15,431 nt of DNA from JAGBWK01 sp964462445 (lineage in GTDB: Bacteria; Bacteroidota; Bacteroidia; Bacteroidales; Muribaculaceae): positions 1 to 15,431 of the forward strand of contig CAYWXG010000054.1 in NCBI GenBank assembly GCA_964462445.1, written 5' to 3'. A program made the translations under genes and the position numbers. Of the stretch, positions 5,744-13,693 are shown piece by piece; positions within the stretch are counted from its first letter, which is position 1, and every line of letters starts with the position of its first letter. The notes below the pieces were generated by a model that saw only the letters and a list, made by a program, of their open reading frames with translations, did not search any database and had not been told where the DNA came from.

Positions 5744-8143
5744 ATGAATCGTCAACTTACATTCCTTACTTTATCATTGGCTATAGCCTCGACTGCAACA
5801 ATTTCGGCAGCCGACAATCAAGTGAGTGTCACAACTCAATCTGTAGCTCCGCGCGCTATTGAAGTGACCGCAATCAACGATAATATAATCCGTGTTGCTA
5901 ACACTCCGAAAGGTGAGCAAACTCCGGCTTCGCAGACGCTTCTTTCTCCGAAGCATGATGCCGATACCAAGCTATTCTCCACTGCCGACTCCGACATCCT
6001 GACAACGGCTTCGGGTATTGTCGTGACTGTCGACAAAGTTGATGGTGCCGTTACTATTGCAGCGCCCAATGGCGTTGTCGTTGCCGACAACGGGGTGCGA
6101 CAATCAATCAACGGCAAAGAAAAAATGACTATCACCACTCCCGGTAATGAATCTTTCTATGGTGCCGGCGAACGTGGGTATAAACTCAACCTTGCCAACG
6201 ACACTCTCGTGATGTTCAATCGCCAAAACTATGGTTACACTGCCGGCGAAGAGCGAATCAAGCAGATGAACATCACAATGCCTTTGATTATATCTTCGAA
6301 AGGTTATGCAATCCTCTTTGATGACTTCGCTGCGTCAACTCTTACAACTTCAAATCCGTTGACCTACACCACTGAAGCCAATAACTCTCCCGCCTACTAC
6401 TTCATTAATGGTGTCACCGGCGACACTCGCCAAGCTCGTATCGACAACCTTATTGCTCAAATCACGAAGCTCACAGGGTGCCAAGAATTGCCCCCACTTT
6501 GGTCGCTCGGTTATATAACTTCTAAATACGGATATCGCACCGAAGGAGAAACGCGTGGCGTTATCGACTCGCTTCATCGTGCCGGTTATCCCGTAGATGG
6601 TGTTGTCCTCGACCTTTATTGGTATGGGAAAGAGGAAGATATGGGGCGTCTTGAATGGGATAAAGAGCAATGGCCCACTCCCGTGAAAATGCTTGCAGAT
6701 TTAAAAAAGAAGGGTGTGAATCTCGTCGCAATTTCACAACCCTACGTGTTGCAAAATGGTCGTGCTATCGACAACTATAATGAACTTGCCCCAAAGGGTA
6801 TGTTTGTGCGCGATTCTCTCGGCAACCCCGGTAAAGTAACAATATGGGTGGGACATGGCGGAATGTTTGATGTCAGCAACCCCGACACTCGTAAATGGTT
6901 GTCGCAACGCTATCAACAACTCACCGATATGGGGGTTACAGGTTGGTGGGGCGACTTGGGAGAACCCGAAGTGCACCCCGATTCGCTCGTGCACTACAAC
7001 GGACTTAAAGCTCGTCAGTACCACAACCTTTATGGCAACGATTGGTCAAAAATAATCTACGACCTCTTCAAAGAGCAATATCCCGACCGCCGATTGATGA
7101 CAATGATGCGTGGCGGAACTGTTGGTCTGCAACGCTACAATGTTTTCCCATGGTCAACCGACGTGTCTCGTTCATGGGGCGGGCTTCAGCCACAAGTCAC
7201 AATAATGCTCAACTCCGGTCTTTCCGGACTTGGATATATGAGCCACGACGTGGGAGGCTTCGCTATTGACCCCGAGAATGTTATCATCCCCGAGCTGTAT
7301 GTTCGTTGGCTACAACTCGGACTATTCTCTCCGATATTGCGCACCCACGCTCAACAAGTGGCTGAACCCTACAAATATCCTGAGCAGCAACACATCATAT
7401 TGCCTCTTATCAAAGAACGTTATGCATGGCTTCCCTATAACTACACTCTTGCCTTCGAAAACGCTTCTTCAGGCCAACCGCTTGTGCGTCCGCTCAACTA
7501 CTATAACTCTGCCGACACTTCGCTTGATTCAATATCCGACCAATACTTGTGGGGACGTGATATCCTCGTTGCTCCGGTGATGACTGAAGGTGCTACTCAA
7601 CGAAAAGTAACATTCCCGGCAGGAACTTGGCTCGACATTACAAATCCTGCCAACGTATATCATGGCGGTGAAACTATTGATTATCCGGCACCCCTCGAAG
7701 TGCTCCCATTGTTTGTTCGCGCCGGTTCATTCATTCCTCGTGCCGATTATAAGATGCGCAACGTTGGCGACTATCGCACCGACAACTACACCCTGCGCTT
7801 CTATCCCTATGAAGGAAAATCCGATGGCTACATCTTTGAAGATGATATGTCGACCCCGACAACAATTGCACAAGGTCGCTACTCGCTCCTCCGCTTCAAC
7901 GCCGATACCAACGCCGATGCTATAACAATCGGTATGAAAGCTGAGAACGGGTCGGCTGAATATCTCAACCCCAATGCTGTAAAAAATATAACACTCGAGG
8001 TATATAATATTTCATCGCGTCCCGCCGCAGTGACCTTCAACGGCAAAAAAGCCAAGTTCAATTACGACGAGGCCTCTAAAACTCTCTCTGTTAAAGTTAA
8101 ATGGGACATTGCGCAGGAGGGCGCTATCGTAATAACAAAATAA
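5744..8143 (+). CDS. Secreted GH31 alpha-glucosidase
   Basis: A 799-residue glycoside hydrolase of family 31, which releases glucose (or a related alpha-linked sugar) from the non-reducing end of alpha-glucans by a retaining mechanism. A signal peptide covers residues 1-23 (cleavage near SAA-D), without a lipobox, so the enzyme is probably periplasmic. An N-terminal beta-sandwich (about 25-245) precedes the TIM barrel (about 250-580). The nucleophile is D404 in WWGDLGEPE and the probable acid/base is D473 in PWSTDVSRSWGG. The conserved MSHDVGGF (499-506) and LRTHA (532-536) also match the family. C-terminal beta domains follow, including a DUF5110-like end with an EDD loop at 699-701. The exact substrate cannot be read from sequence; alpha-glucosidase is favoured by the neighbouring glycogen genes, while alpha-xylosidase is possible. 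The flippase-like gene starts 10 bases after the stop, so the two are probably co-transcribed. Confidence 0.92.
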   Translation: MNRQLTFLTLSLAIASTATISAADNQVSVTTQSVAPRAIEVTAINDNIIRVANTPKGEQTPASQTLLSPKHDADTKLFSTADSDILTTASGIVVTVDKVDGAVTIAAPNGVVVADNGVRQSINGKEKMTITTPGNESFYGAGERGYKLNLANDTLVMFNRQNYGYTAGEERIKQMNITMPLIISSKGYAILFDDFAASTLTTSNPLTYTTEANNSPAYYFINGVTGDTRQARIDNLIAQITKLTGCQELPPLWSLGYITSKYGYRTEGETRGVIDSLHRAGYPVDGVVLDLYWYGKEEDMGRLEWDKEQWPTPVKMLADLKKKGVNLVAISQPYVLQNGRAIDNYNELAPKGMFVRDSLGNPGKVTIWVGHGGMFDVSNPDTRKWLSQRYQQLTDMGVTGWWGDLGEPEVHPDSLVHYNGLKARQYHNLYGNDWSKIIYDLFKEQYPDRRLMTMMRGGTVGLQRYNVFPWSTDVSRSWGGLQPQVTIMLNSGLSGLGYMSHDVGGFAIDPENVIIPELYVRWLQLGLFSPILRTHAQQVAEPYKYPEQQHIILPLIKERYAWLPYNYTLAFENASSGQPLVRPLNYYNSADTSLDSISDQYLWGRDILVAPVMTEGATQRKVTFPAGTWLDITNPANVYHGGETIDYPAPLEVLPLFVRAGSFIPRADYKMRNVGDYRTDNYTLRFYPYEGKSDGYIFEDDMSTPTTIAQGRYSLLRFNADTNADAITIGMKAENGSAEYLNPNAVKNITLEVYNISSRPAAVTFNGKKAKFNYDEASKTLSVKVKWDIAQEGAIVITK

Positions 8144-8152
8144 TCAAAGTCT

Positions 8153-9187
8153 ATGTCTCATAAGTCAAGATTGAAAAGCATAATAAACAAGTTCATTAAA
8201 TACGGACTCCCCACACTCCTTAGTGTGGGGCTATGTTACGTGCTTTTTCGTGATATAAACTTGGCTGAGATGTACGACTTCATTGTCAACAACTGCGACT
8301 TTTCGTTGATACTCGCATCGATGGCCCTTGGAGTTTTCTCTTTTTGGTTCAGAGCGATGCGTTGGCGCATGCAACTCAACGTAATAGGACTCAATCCACC
8401 GGCTTCGGTGATGTACTATAGTATTGTCGGCACGTATGCTGTAAATCTTGTACTCCCGCGCCTTGGTGAATTATGGCGTTGCGACTACATCTCGCGTCGC
8501 CAGAAAGCTCCATTTGTTTCAGTGCTCGGCTCTATGGTGTCGGAGCGTCTTGCCGACACAACTACCGTGCTTCTGATGGTTCTCGCAGCAATCATTTGGG
8601 CGGGAAGTGCCGTCGACTCTTTTGTTGATGAATATCCCGGAATGTTCAATATGATGGAGGAGATCTTCACATCCCCCATCACCTATGCTATCATCTTTAT
8701 CGGCTTGGTGGCAATGTGGCTCTTTTATCGCCGATATTGTCGTCGTTCATGGATGATGAAAATTAAAAAGCAGATAAAAGGGCTATTAGGAGGGTTTACC
8801 ACAATGTTCCGTATGCGTAGAATATGGCTTTGGTTGTTGTTGACGCTACTCCTGTGGGGTACATATTTAGTGCAGATGATTTTGAGCTTTGAAGCCTTTG
8901 CTCCAACTCGTGAATTTATGGCTGTCAATGGACCATTGATTGCCTTGGTGTCATTTGTATTAGGCTCTTTATCAATGGCTGTCCCTTCAAATGGTGGCAT
9001 CGGTCCCTATCAAGTAGCTCTTGGATTCGGTATGATGTTCTTTATGAAGGATGAATTATCACCCTCTCAATGTTATGCCTTTGCCACTCTCGTGCTTGGA
9101 GCGCAGATGCTTGTTACCATTTTGTGCGGACTGTTTTCATTTGCCGGTATAGCTATTGATAATCATCGCCGCTCTCGCTCGTCTTAA
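8153..9187 (+). CDS. Flippase-like integral membrane protein (UPF0104 / TIGR00374 family)
   Basis: A 344-residue polytopic inner-membrane protein of the lysylphosphatidylglycerol synthase transmembrane / AglD-like family (TIGR00374), relatives of which include the MprF flippase domain. About eight hydrophobic segments are visible, near residues 17-33, 50-68, 85-102, 133-153, 175-193, 224-246, 260-278 and 305-335. Conserved family motifs are LPRLGELWRC (101-110), the VSERLADT stretch (129-136) and PSNGGIGPYQ (278-287). No aminoacyl-transferase domain follows, so it would be a transport or flipping module with unknown substrate. It begins nine bases after the GH31 stop without its own promoter, indicating co-transcription. 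A strong hairpin lies 57 bases into the coding region. A link to alpha-glucan use is suggested only by position. Confidence 0.85.
   Translation: MSHKSRLKSIINKFIKYGLPTLLSVGLCYVLFRDINLAEMYDFIVNNCDFSLILASMALGVFSFWFRAMRWRMQLNVIGLNPPASVMYYSIVGTYAVNLVLPRLGELWRCDYISRRQKAPFVSVLGSMVSERLADTTTVLLMVLAAIIWAGSAVDSFVDEYPGMFNMMEEIFTSPITYAIIFIGLVAMWLFYRRYCRRSWMMKIKKQIKGLLGGFTTMFRMRRIWLWLLLTLLLWGTYLVQMILSFEAFAPTREFMAVNGPLIALVSFVLGSLSMAVPSNGGIGPYQVALGFGMMFFMKDELSPSQCYAFATLVLGAQMLVTILCGLFSFAGIAIDNHRRSRSS
8209..8230 (+). other. Strong hairpin inside the 5' end of the flippase gene
   Basis: CCCCACACT (8209-8217) and AGTGTGGGG (8222-8230) form a perfect 9-bp GC-rich stem with a CCTT tetraloop. It starts 57 bases into the coding sequence, next to the gene junction. 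No T-run follows, so it is not a standard terminator; it could modulate translation or processing of the GH31-flippase mRNA. Confidence 0.5.
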
Positions 9188-9244
9188 AAATTTACGACCT
9201 TAGAAAATTTGATTAGTAGCGGAGCTATTAACGTTATTTAGGAG

Positions 9245-9272
9245 AAAAAAATGCTGATAATTGGCATTTTTT
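9245..9272 (+). terminator. Weak AT-rich hairpin after the flippase gene
   Basis: AAAAAATGC (9245-9253) and GCATTTTTT (9264-9272) pair perfectly over 9 bp with a 10-base loop, the right arm ending in a T-run. It lies about 60 bases after the flippase stop and just before the regulator promoter box. The low GC content makes terminator strength doubtful. Confidence 0.4.
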
Positions 9273-9275
9273 GGT

Positions 9276-9283
9276 TAAATTTG
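9276..9283 (+). promoter_or_regulatory. Promoter -7 box of the AraC-family gene
   Basis: TAAATTTG is an exact match to TAnnTTTG, 28-35 bases before the start codon of the regulator. The -33 element is not clear. It indicates that the regulator can be transcribed separately from the GH31 unit. Confidence 0.5.
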
Positions 9284-9310
9284 CGCCAATAATACCAATT
9301 ATTTGCTTTT

Positions 9311-10219
9311 ATGTCGAGAGTTGAAAATATTTACGATTTTAGTAATTCAAACGAAATAGAAGTGCTTTCCAACGACGATTACACATTGCATCACTTCTGC
9401 TCGGAAAAAGATAATATAATACTGCCTGCCACAGTAAGAAGCAAAGGGTTGTCAATCATAATGTTTACAAAAGGTGAGGCTGAAATTTGTGTAAATTTTC
9501 ATACCATAAAACTAAATGCCGGCAGTGTTTTCATCATTTCTTCCAACGATGTCATGGAGCTGAGCAAAAGTCGCATGGATAGTATTGAAGGATATTCCCT
9601 TTTCCTTCCAAATGATTTTGCCAAAACCTTGAGTTTCGATAACAATGCCTTGAACTACAGCAATATTGACCTTGACGGGCCTCGCCCGGTTATTCAACTC
9701 AACAACGATAATCGTCGACTTTTCGAAGGATATTTTAATCTACTCGAACTTAATGCCACAATAAACAAAGAGAGTTCCGTATACACTCGCAATGTTTCGC
9801 GTTCAATTGTCGGTGCTATGATTTATCAATCTTTGGCGCTATTCGAAAAGCAACGTGCCGACTCTCGTGAAAATGACAAAGCACAATCAGGACCCGTGGG
9901 ACGAAAACATTTCTATGTCAGGGATTTCATGGAACTGTTGCATCAAGATTTTAAGAAGCATCGCACTGTTGGTCACTATGCCGACAAGTTATTTATTTCT
10001 GCAAAATATCTTTCGCTAATCATAAAAGAGGCTACAGGACGAACTGCTACCGAATGGATTGACCATTTTGTTATTCTCGAAGCTAAAAACTTGTTGCGTT
10101 ACTCCGGGCTAAATATTCAACAAATTGCCTACGACCTTAATTTCCACAATCAATCGGCATTCGGTAAATACTTCAAGCACCTCACTGGAGTATCACCGTC
10201 CGACTTCCGTAAAGGCTAA
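9311..10219 (+). CDS. AraC-family transcriptional regulator
   Basis: A 302-residue DNA-binding regulator. The C-terminal part (about 200-302) is an AraC/XylS double helix-turn-helix: the first HTH around 219-242 (ADKLFISAKYLS, EATG) and the second around 268-291, followed by the family signature FGKYFKHLTGVSPSDFRKG at 284-302. The N-terminal part (about 20-120) has the alternating strands of a cupin-like sensor fold, but no ligand can be named. No transmembrane segment or two-component receiver is present, so it is a soluble one-component regulator. It stands between the GH31 unit and the glycogen operon, has its own promoter box and ends in a strong terminator. Control of one or both neighbours is plausible but only inferred from position. 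Confidence 0.9.
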   Translation: MSRVENIYDFSNSNEIEVLSNDDYTLHHFCSEKDNIILPATVRSKGLSIIMFTKGEAEICVNFHTIKLNAGSVFIISSNDVMELSKSRMDSIEGYSLFLPNDFAKTLSFDNNALNYSNIDLDGPRPVIQLNNDNRRLFEGYFNLLELNATINKESSVYTRNVSRSIVGAMIYQSLALFEKQRADSRENDKAQSGPVGRKHFYVRDFMELLHQDFKKHRTVGHYADKLFISAKYLSLIIKEATGRTATEWIDHFVILEAKNLLRYSGLNIQQIAYDLNFHNQSAFGKYFKHLTGVSPSDFRKG

Positions 10220-10265
10220 AATAGACACTTCCACTTCGCTATTTTTCGTATTTAATAACCTATTT

Positions 10266-10317
10266 ACAAAGATTTTTCCAAATTTTGGGAAAATCTTTGT
10301 TTTATATTCTTTTTTTG
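10266..10317 (+). terminator. Intrinsic terminator after the AraC-family gene
   Basis: ACAAAGATTTTTCC (10266-10279) pairs with GGAAAATCTTTGT (10288-10300), a stem of about 13 bp with one bulged T, followed by a T-rich stretch to 10317. It lies 46 bases after the regulator stop codon and separates it from the glycogen operon. Confidence 0.8.
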
Positions 10318-10344
10318 TTTAAATTCGTTGACTGTATAATTTAC
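10314..10344 (+). promoter_or_regulatory. Possible promoter of the glycogen operon
   Basis: TTTG at 10314-10317 is followed after 19 bases by TAATTTAC at 10337-10344, two bases from the TAnnTTTG consensus. The spacing fits and it lies between the upstream terminator and the ATG at 10398. The match is imperfect, so the operon may need an activator. Confidence 0.35.
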
Positions 10345-10397
10345 CATGAAACTTTTACAAACAAACTATCTAACAATACTCAACATTACAATACCTT

Positions 10398-12344
10398 ATG
10401 AGTTATCTCAAATTTGACAAGAACCTGATGATTAATCTCGAACAGTCGCTTCGTAAGGAGATGTTGCGTACCAACCAAGCCGGTGCTTATCATTGCACTA
10501 CTGTCGTTGGATGTAACACTCGAAAGCAACACGGATTGCTCGTTATTCCGATGCCCGGACGCGAGGAGTATAGCCCTCATGTGTTGCTCTCGACTCTCGA
10601 TGAAACTGTGATTCAGCACGGAGCGCCTTTCAATCTCGGGTTACATCGTTACAGGGGCGGTGTTTTTAGCCCCAACGGCCACAAGTACATTCGCGAATAT
10701 GATTGCGAAACTGCTCCGCGTACAACCTATCGCGTTGGCGGCGTTATTTTAACAAAGGAAAAAGTGTTTATCTCTGAGGAAAATCGTATTCTTATACGTT
10801 ACACTCTGGTCGACGCTCATTCTCCAACTACACTCCAATTCCGTCCTTTCTTGGCTTTCCGTGAAGCTAATGCTCTTTGCATCGCAAATGGAAATATTGA
10901 TGGCGCTATGACACCGGTCAACAATGGTGTTAGTTGTTGCCTCTACAAAGGTTACCCGACTTTATATATGCAAGTGTCTCGTAAACCGGAATGGGTTAAT
11001 GAACCCAACTGGTACAATGGTATTGAATATGTAAAGGACCTTGAACGAGGCGTGCCTTATTGCGAAGACCTTTATGTCCCCGGCTATTTCCAAGTAAATA
11101 TCAAGAAAGGGGAATCAATCATCTTCTCTGCAGGCACTTCGGAAATCAACCCCCGACAGCTTGCCGCTTTATACAAAAAAGAACATGATTCGCGCACTCG
11201 TCGCACTTCATTCTACAATTGCTTGAAAAATGCAGCAAAGCAATTTTACTTTAGAGAAGATGAACGCGACTATATGCTTTCCGGATATCCGTGGGGTACG
11301 ATTTTGGCGCGAAATACTCTCATGTCGCTTCCGGGAAACACTCTTGCAATCGATCACCGCAAGGACTTTGAGGAGATTATGACTACAACAGCCGACAATC
11401 TAATCTCCTTTATCGACACCGGTAAGCCATCAGTCAAAATTCATGGTATCGACATGCCCGACATTCCACTATGGGCAATGTGGGCAATTCAACAATATGC
11501 TAAGAGTTTCTCTATCGCTGAAGCTGCCTCTCTTTATGCTCCCTTAGTTGATAAGTTGCTCAACACTATCATCGACAATAAATACCCGAATCTTAGAGTC
11601 GATGACAACGGCATGGTATTGACCGATGGACGCCAAAAAGCTGTATCGTGGATGAACTCCGCAACCAATCATGGCCCGGTGATTCCTCGTTCCGGATATT
11701 TGGTTGAATTTAATGCGCTATGGTACAATGCTTTGATGTTTGGCGCTCAGTTGCTCGAAAATAATTCCAACTATGTCGAAGCAGTGGCACGTTGGAAAGA
11801 AGTGGCGGATAAGATGAAACAACCGTTCATCGACACTTTCCTAAATGATTCCGGCTATCTCTACGACTATGTCAATGGCACATTCGCCGACCCATCAGTA
11901 CGCCCCAACATGGTGATTGCTATTGGACTGGACAATTCGCCGCTCGACCGTCGTCAACGAAAAGGTGTACTCGACGTAGCCACCCGCGAACTATTGACTC
12001 CAAAGGGGTTGCGTACCCTTTCGCCTCGTAGCTACGGATATCGTCCAACTTATGTCGGCGACCCATACGAGCGCGAAATCACTCTACACAACGGGCCGGC
12101 TCGTCCTTGGCTTATCGGATTCTACGCCGATGCCTATTTGCGTGTGTTCGGAATGAGTGGCGTTTCATATATCGACCGTATGCTAATCGGTTTTGAGGAT
12201 GAGATGACCAATGGTTGCGTCGGCTCTTTGTCGCAACTCTACGACGGAAATCCTCCCTACGACGGACGCGGCGCTATTTCTCACGCTACAAACGTGGCTG
12301 AAGTGCTTCGCACTTTGCGTACTCTTAAAAAACTTAATTCTTAA
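10398..12344 (+). CDS. Glycogen debranching enzyme-like protein (GH133 type), altered active site
   Basis: A 648-residue cytoplasmic protein of the bacterial/archaeal amylo-alpha-1,6-glucosidase family. The GDE N-terminal beta domain spans about 15-250 (NTRKQHGLLV at 40-49, where NTRKYHG is usual) and the (alpha/alpha)6 barrel about 270-640 (GYPW at 296-299, FNALWYNAL at 438-446, HNGPARPWLIG at 564-574, DGNPPYDGRGAIS at 616-628). Intact members hydrolyse alpha-1,6 branches of glycogen. Here expected acidic residues appear as amides: N306 in ARNTLMSLPG (usually RD), N420 in SWMNS (usually WMDA) and Q613 in SLSQLYDG (usually SEL/SEI). N306 and Q613 fall where the yeast enzyme's catalytic Asp and Glu are expected, judged from remembered family motifs. 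The frame is intact and the gene heads a GDE-GT4-GH57 operon, so it is probably made, perhaps as a glucan-binding pseudoenzyme. Confidence 0.85.
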   Translation: MSYLKFDKNLMINLEQSLRKEMLRTNQAGAYHCTTVVGCNTRKQHGLLVIPMPGREEYSPHVLLSTLDETVIQHGAPFNLGLHRYRGGVFSPNGHKYIREYDCETAPRTTYRVGGVILTKEKVFISEENRILIRYTLVDAHSPTTLQFRPFLAFREANALCIANGNIDGAMTPVNNGVSCCLYKGYPTLYMQVSRKPEWVNEPNWYNGIEYVKDLERGVPYCEDLYVPGYFQVNIKKGESIIFSAGTSEINPRQLAALYKKEHDSRTRRTSFYNCLKNAAKQFYFREDERDYMLSGYPWGTILARNTLMSLPGNTLAIDHRKDFEEIMTTTADNLISFIDTGKPSVKIHGIDMPDIPLWAMWAIQQYAKSFSIAEAASLYAPLVDKLLNTIIDNKYPNLRVDDNGMVLTDGRQKAVSWMNSATNHGPVIPRSGYLVEFNALWYNALMFGAQLLENNSNYVEAVARWKEVADKMKQPFIDTFLNDSGYLYDYVNGTFADPSVRPNMVIAIGLDNSPLDRRQRKGVLDVATRELLTPKGLRTLSPRSYGYRPTYVGDPYEREITLHNGPARPWLIGFYADAYLRVFGMSGVSYIDRMLIGFEDEMTNGCVGSLSQLYDGNPPYDGRGAISHATNVAEVLRTLRTLKKLNS

Positions 12345-12372
12345 TTACCACCTGATTAAATAAGAACACGAT

Positions 12373-13635
12373 ATGAAAGCATTAATGTTCGGGTGGGAAT
12401 TCCCACCTCACATCTTAGGAGGATTGGGCACCGCAAGCTACGGCCTTACCAAAGGCATGTGGGAATGTGGTGACATGGAGATTACCTTTGTCATTCCTAA
12501 ACCCTTCGGTGACGAAGATAAAAGTTTCGCGAAAATTATCGGTGCGTCTCAAGTGCCGGTTGCTTGGCGCGATGTCAGCCGCGACTATGTGGAAAGTCGT
12601 ATTGGTAAATTGATGGACCCCGATGACTATTTCCGACTTCGCGACAAAATCTATGCCGACTTCAACTATATGCGCACCAACGATTTGGGTTGCATTGAAT
12701 TCTCCGGTAGATACCCCGATAATCTCCTTGAAGAGATTAATAACTACTCTATTATGGCAGGTGTTATTGCACGTGCCGAAACTTTCGACATCATTCACTC
12801 CCACGACTGGCTCACGTATCCTGCCGGTATTCACGCTAAGCAAGTCACCGGAAAGCCTCTCGTAATCCACGTGCACGCCACCGACTACGACCGCTCTCGT
12901 GGAAATGTCAACCCAACGGTGTTTGGTATCGAGCGCGACGGTATGCTTCGCGCTGACCATATTATCACTGTGTCGGAGCTGACTCGCCGCACAGTTATTG
13001 ATAAATATGGTATCGACCCGGCAAAAGTGACCACCGTTCATAATGCTGTGGTGCCATTGAGCGATGAGTTGCTTAATGTCGAAGTAAATCGTCCCAAAGA
13101 AAAAGTGGTAACGTTCCTCGGTCGTATCACAATGCAAAAAGGACCCGAATATTTTGTGGAAACTGCAGCCAAGGTGTTGCGCCTCGACCGAAATGTTCGC
13201 TTTGTGATGGCCGGGTCCGGTGATATGATGGACAAAATGATCGACCTCGCTGCTCGTCGCGGAATTGCCGACAGATTCCACTTCCCGGGATTCCAAAAAG
13301 GGAAAGAAGTGTACCAGATGCTAAAAGCTTCCGATGTCTACATGATGCCTTCGGTGTCGGAACCTTTCGGAATTTCTCCGTTGGAAGCAATGCAAATGGG
13401 CGTTCCTTCGATTATTTCAAAACAATCCGGTTGTGCCGAAATCCTTAGCAATGTCATCAAGACCGACTATTGGGATGTTGACGCTATGGCCGATGCCGTT
13501 TATTCTATCTGCAACTATCCTGCAATGTACAGTCAATTGCGTGAAGACGGACTCGCGGAAGTAGCTCAAATCACTTGGGATAAAGCCGGTCAAAAAGTAA
13601 TCGACATTTACAACAAAGTGTTAGGGCGAGGATAA
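12373..13635 (+). CDS. GT4-family glycogen synthase-like glycosyltransferase
   Basis: A 420-residue GT-B glycosyltransferase of family 4, expected to extend an alpha-1,4-glucan from a nucleotide-glucose donor in the cytoplasm. The N-terminal Rossmann domain opens with MFGWEFPPHILGGLGT (5-20), the glycine-rich loop that binds the donor diphosphate. The middle includes HSHDWLTYPAGIHAK (142-156) and IHVHATDYDRSRG (165-177). The C-terminal domain has LGRITMQKGPEYF (249-261), with R251 and K256 for phosphate binding, and the retaining GT signature EPFGISPLE (E330 and E338). No key residue appears to be missing, in contrast to both operon partners. It starts 28 bases after the debranching gene and precedes the GH57 gene by 58 bases without a terminator, so the three form one operon. 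Other GT4 roles are possible, but the gene neighbourhood strongly favours alpha-glucan synthesis. Confidence 0.92.
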   Translation: MKALMFGWEFPPHILGGLGTASYGLTKGMWECGDMEITFVIPKPFGDEDKSFAKIIGASQVPVAWRDVSRDYVESRIGKLMDPDDYFRLRDKIYADFNYMRTNDLGCIEFSGRYPDNLLEEINNYSIMAGVIARAETFDIIHSHDWLTYPAGIHAKQVTGKPLVIHVHATDYDRSRGNVNPTVFGIERDGMLRADHIITVSELTRRTVIDKYGIDPAKVTTVHNAVVPLSDELLNVEVNRPKEKVVTFLGRITMQKGPEYFVETAAKVLRLDRNVRFVMAGSGDMMDKMIDLAARRGIADRFHFPGFQKGKEVYQMLKASDVYMMPSVSEPFGISPLEAMQMGVPSIISKQSGCAEILSNVIKTDYWDVDAMADAVYSICNYPAMYSQLREDGLAEVAQITWDKAGQKVIDIYNKVLGRG

Positions 13636-13693
13636 TCCCCTCGGCACTGTATTAATCAACTTTAAATTTAAAACCAACAAATAAAGAAATAAT

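Noticed and set aside
12415..13296. A 293-codon open frame on the minus strand inside the GT4 gene
   Set aside because: It is fully antisense to a gene with clear GT4 motifs, is rich in His, Val and Ser as expected of a complementary frame, and resembles no known family.
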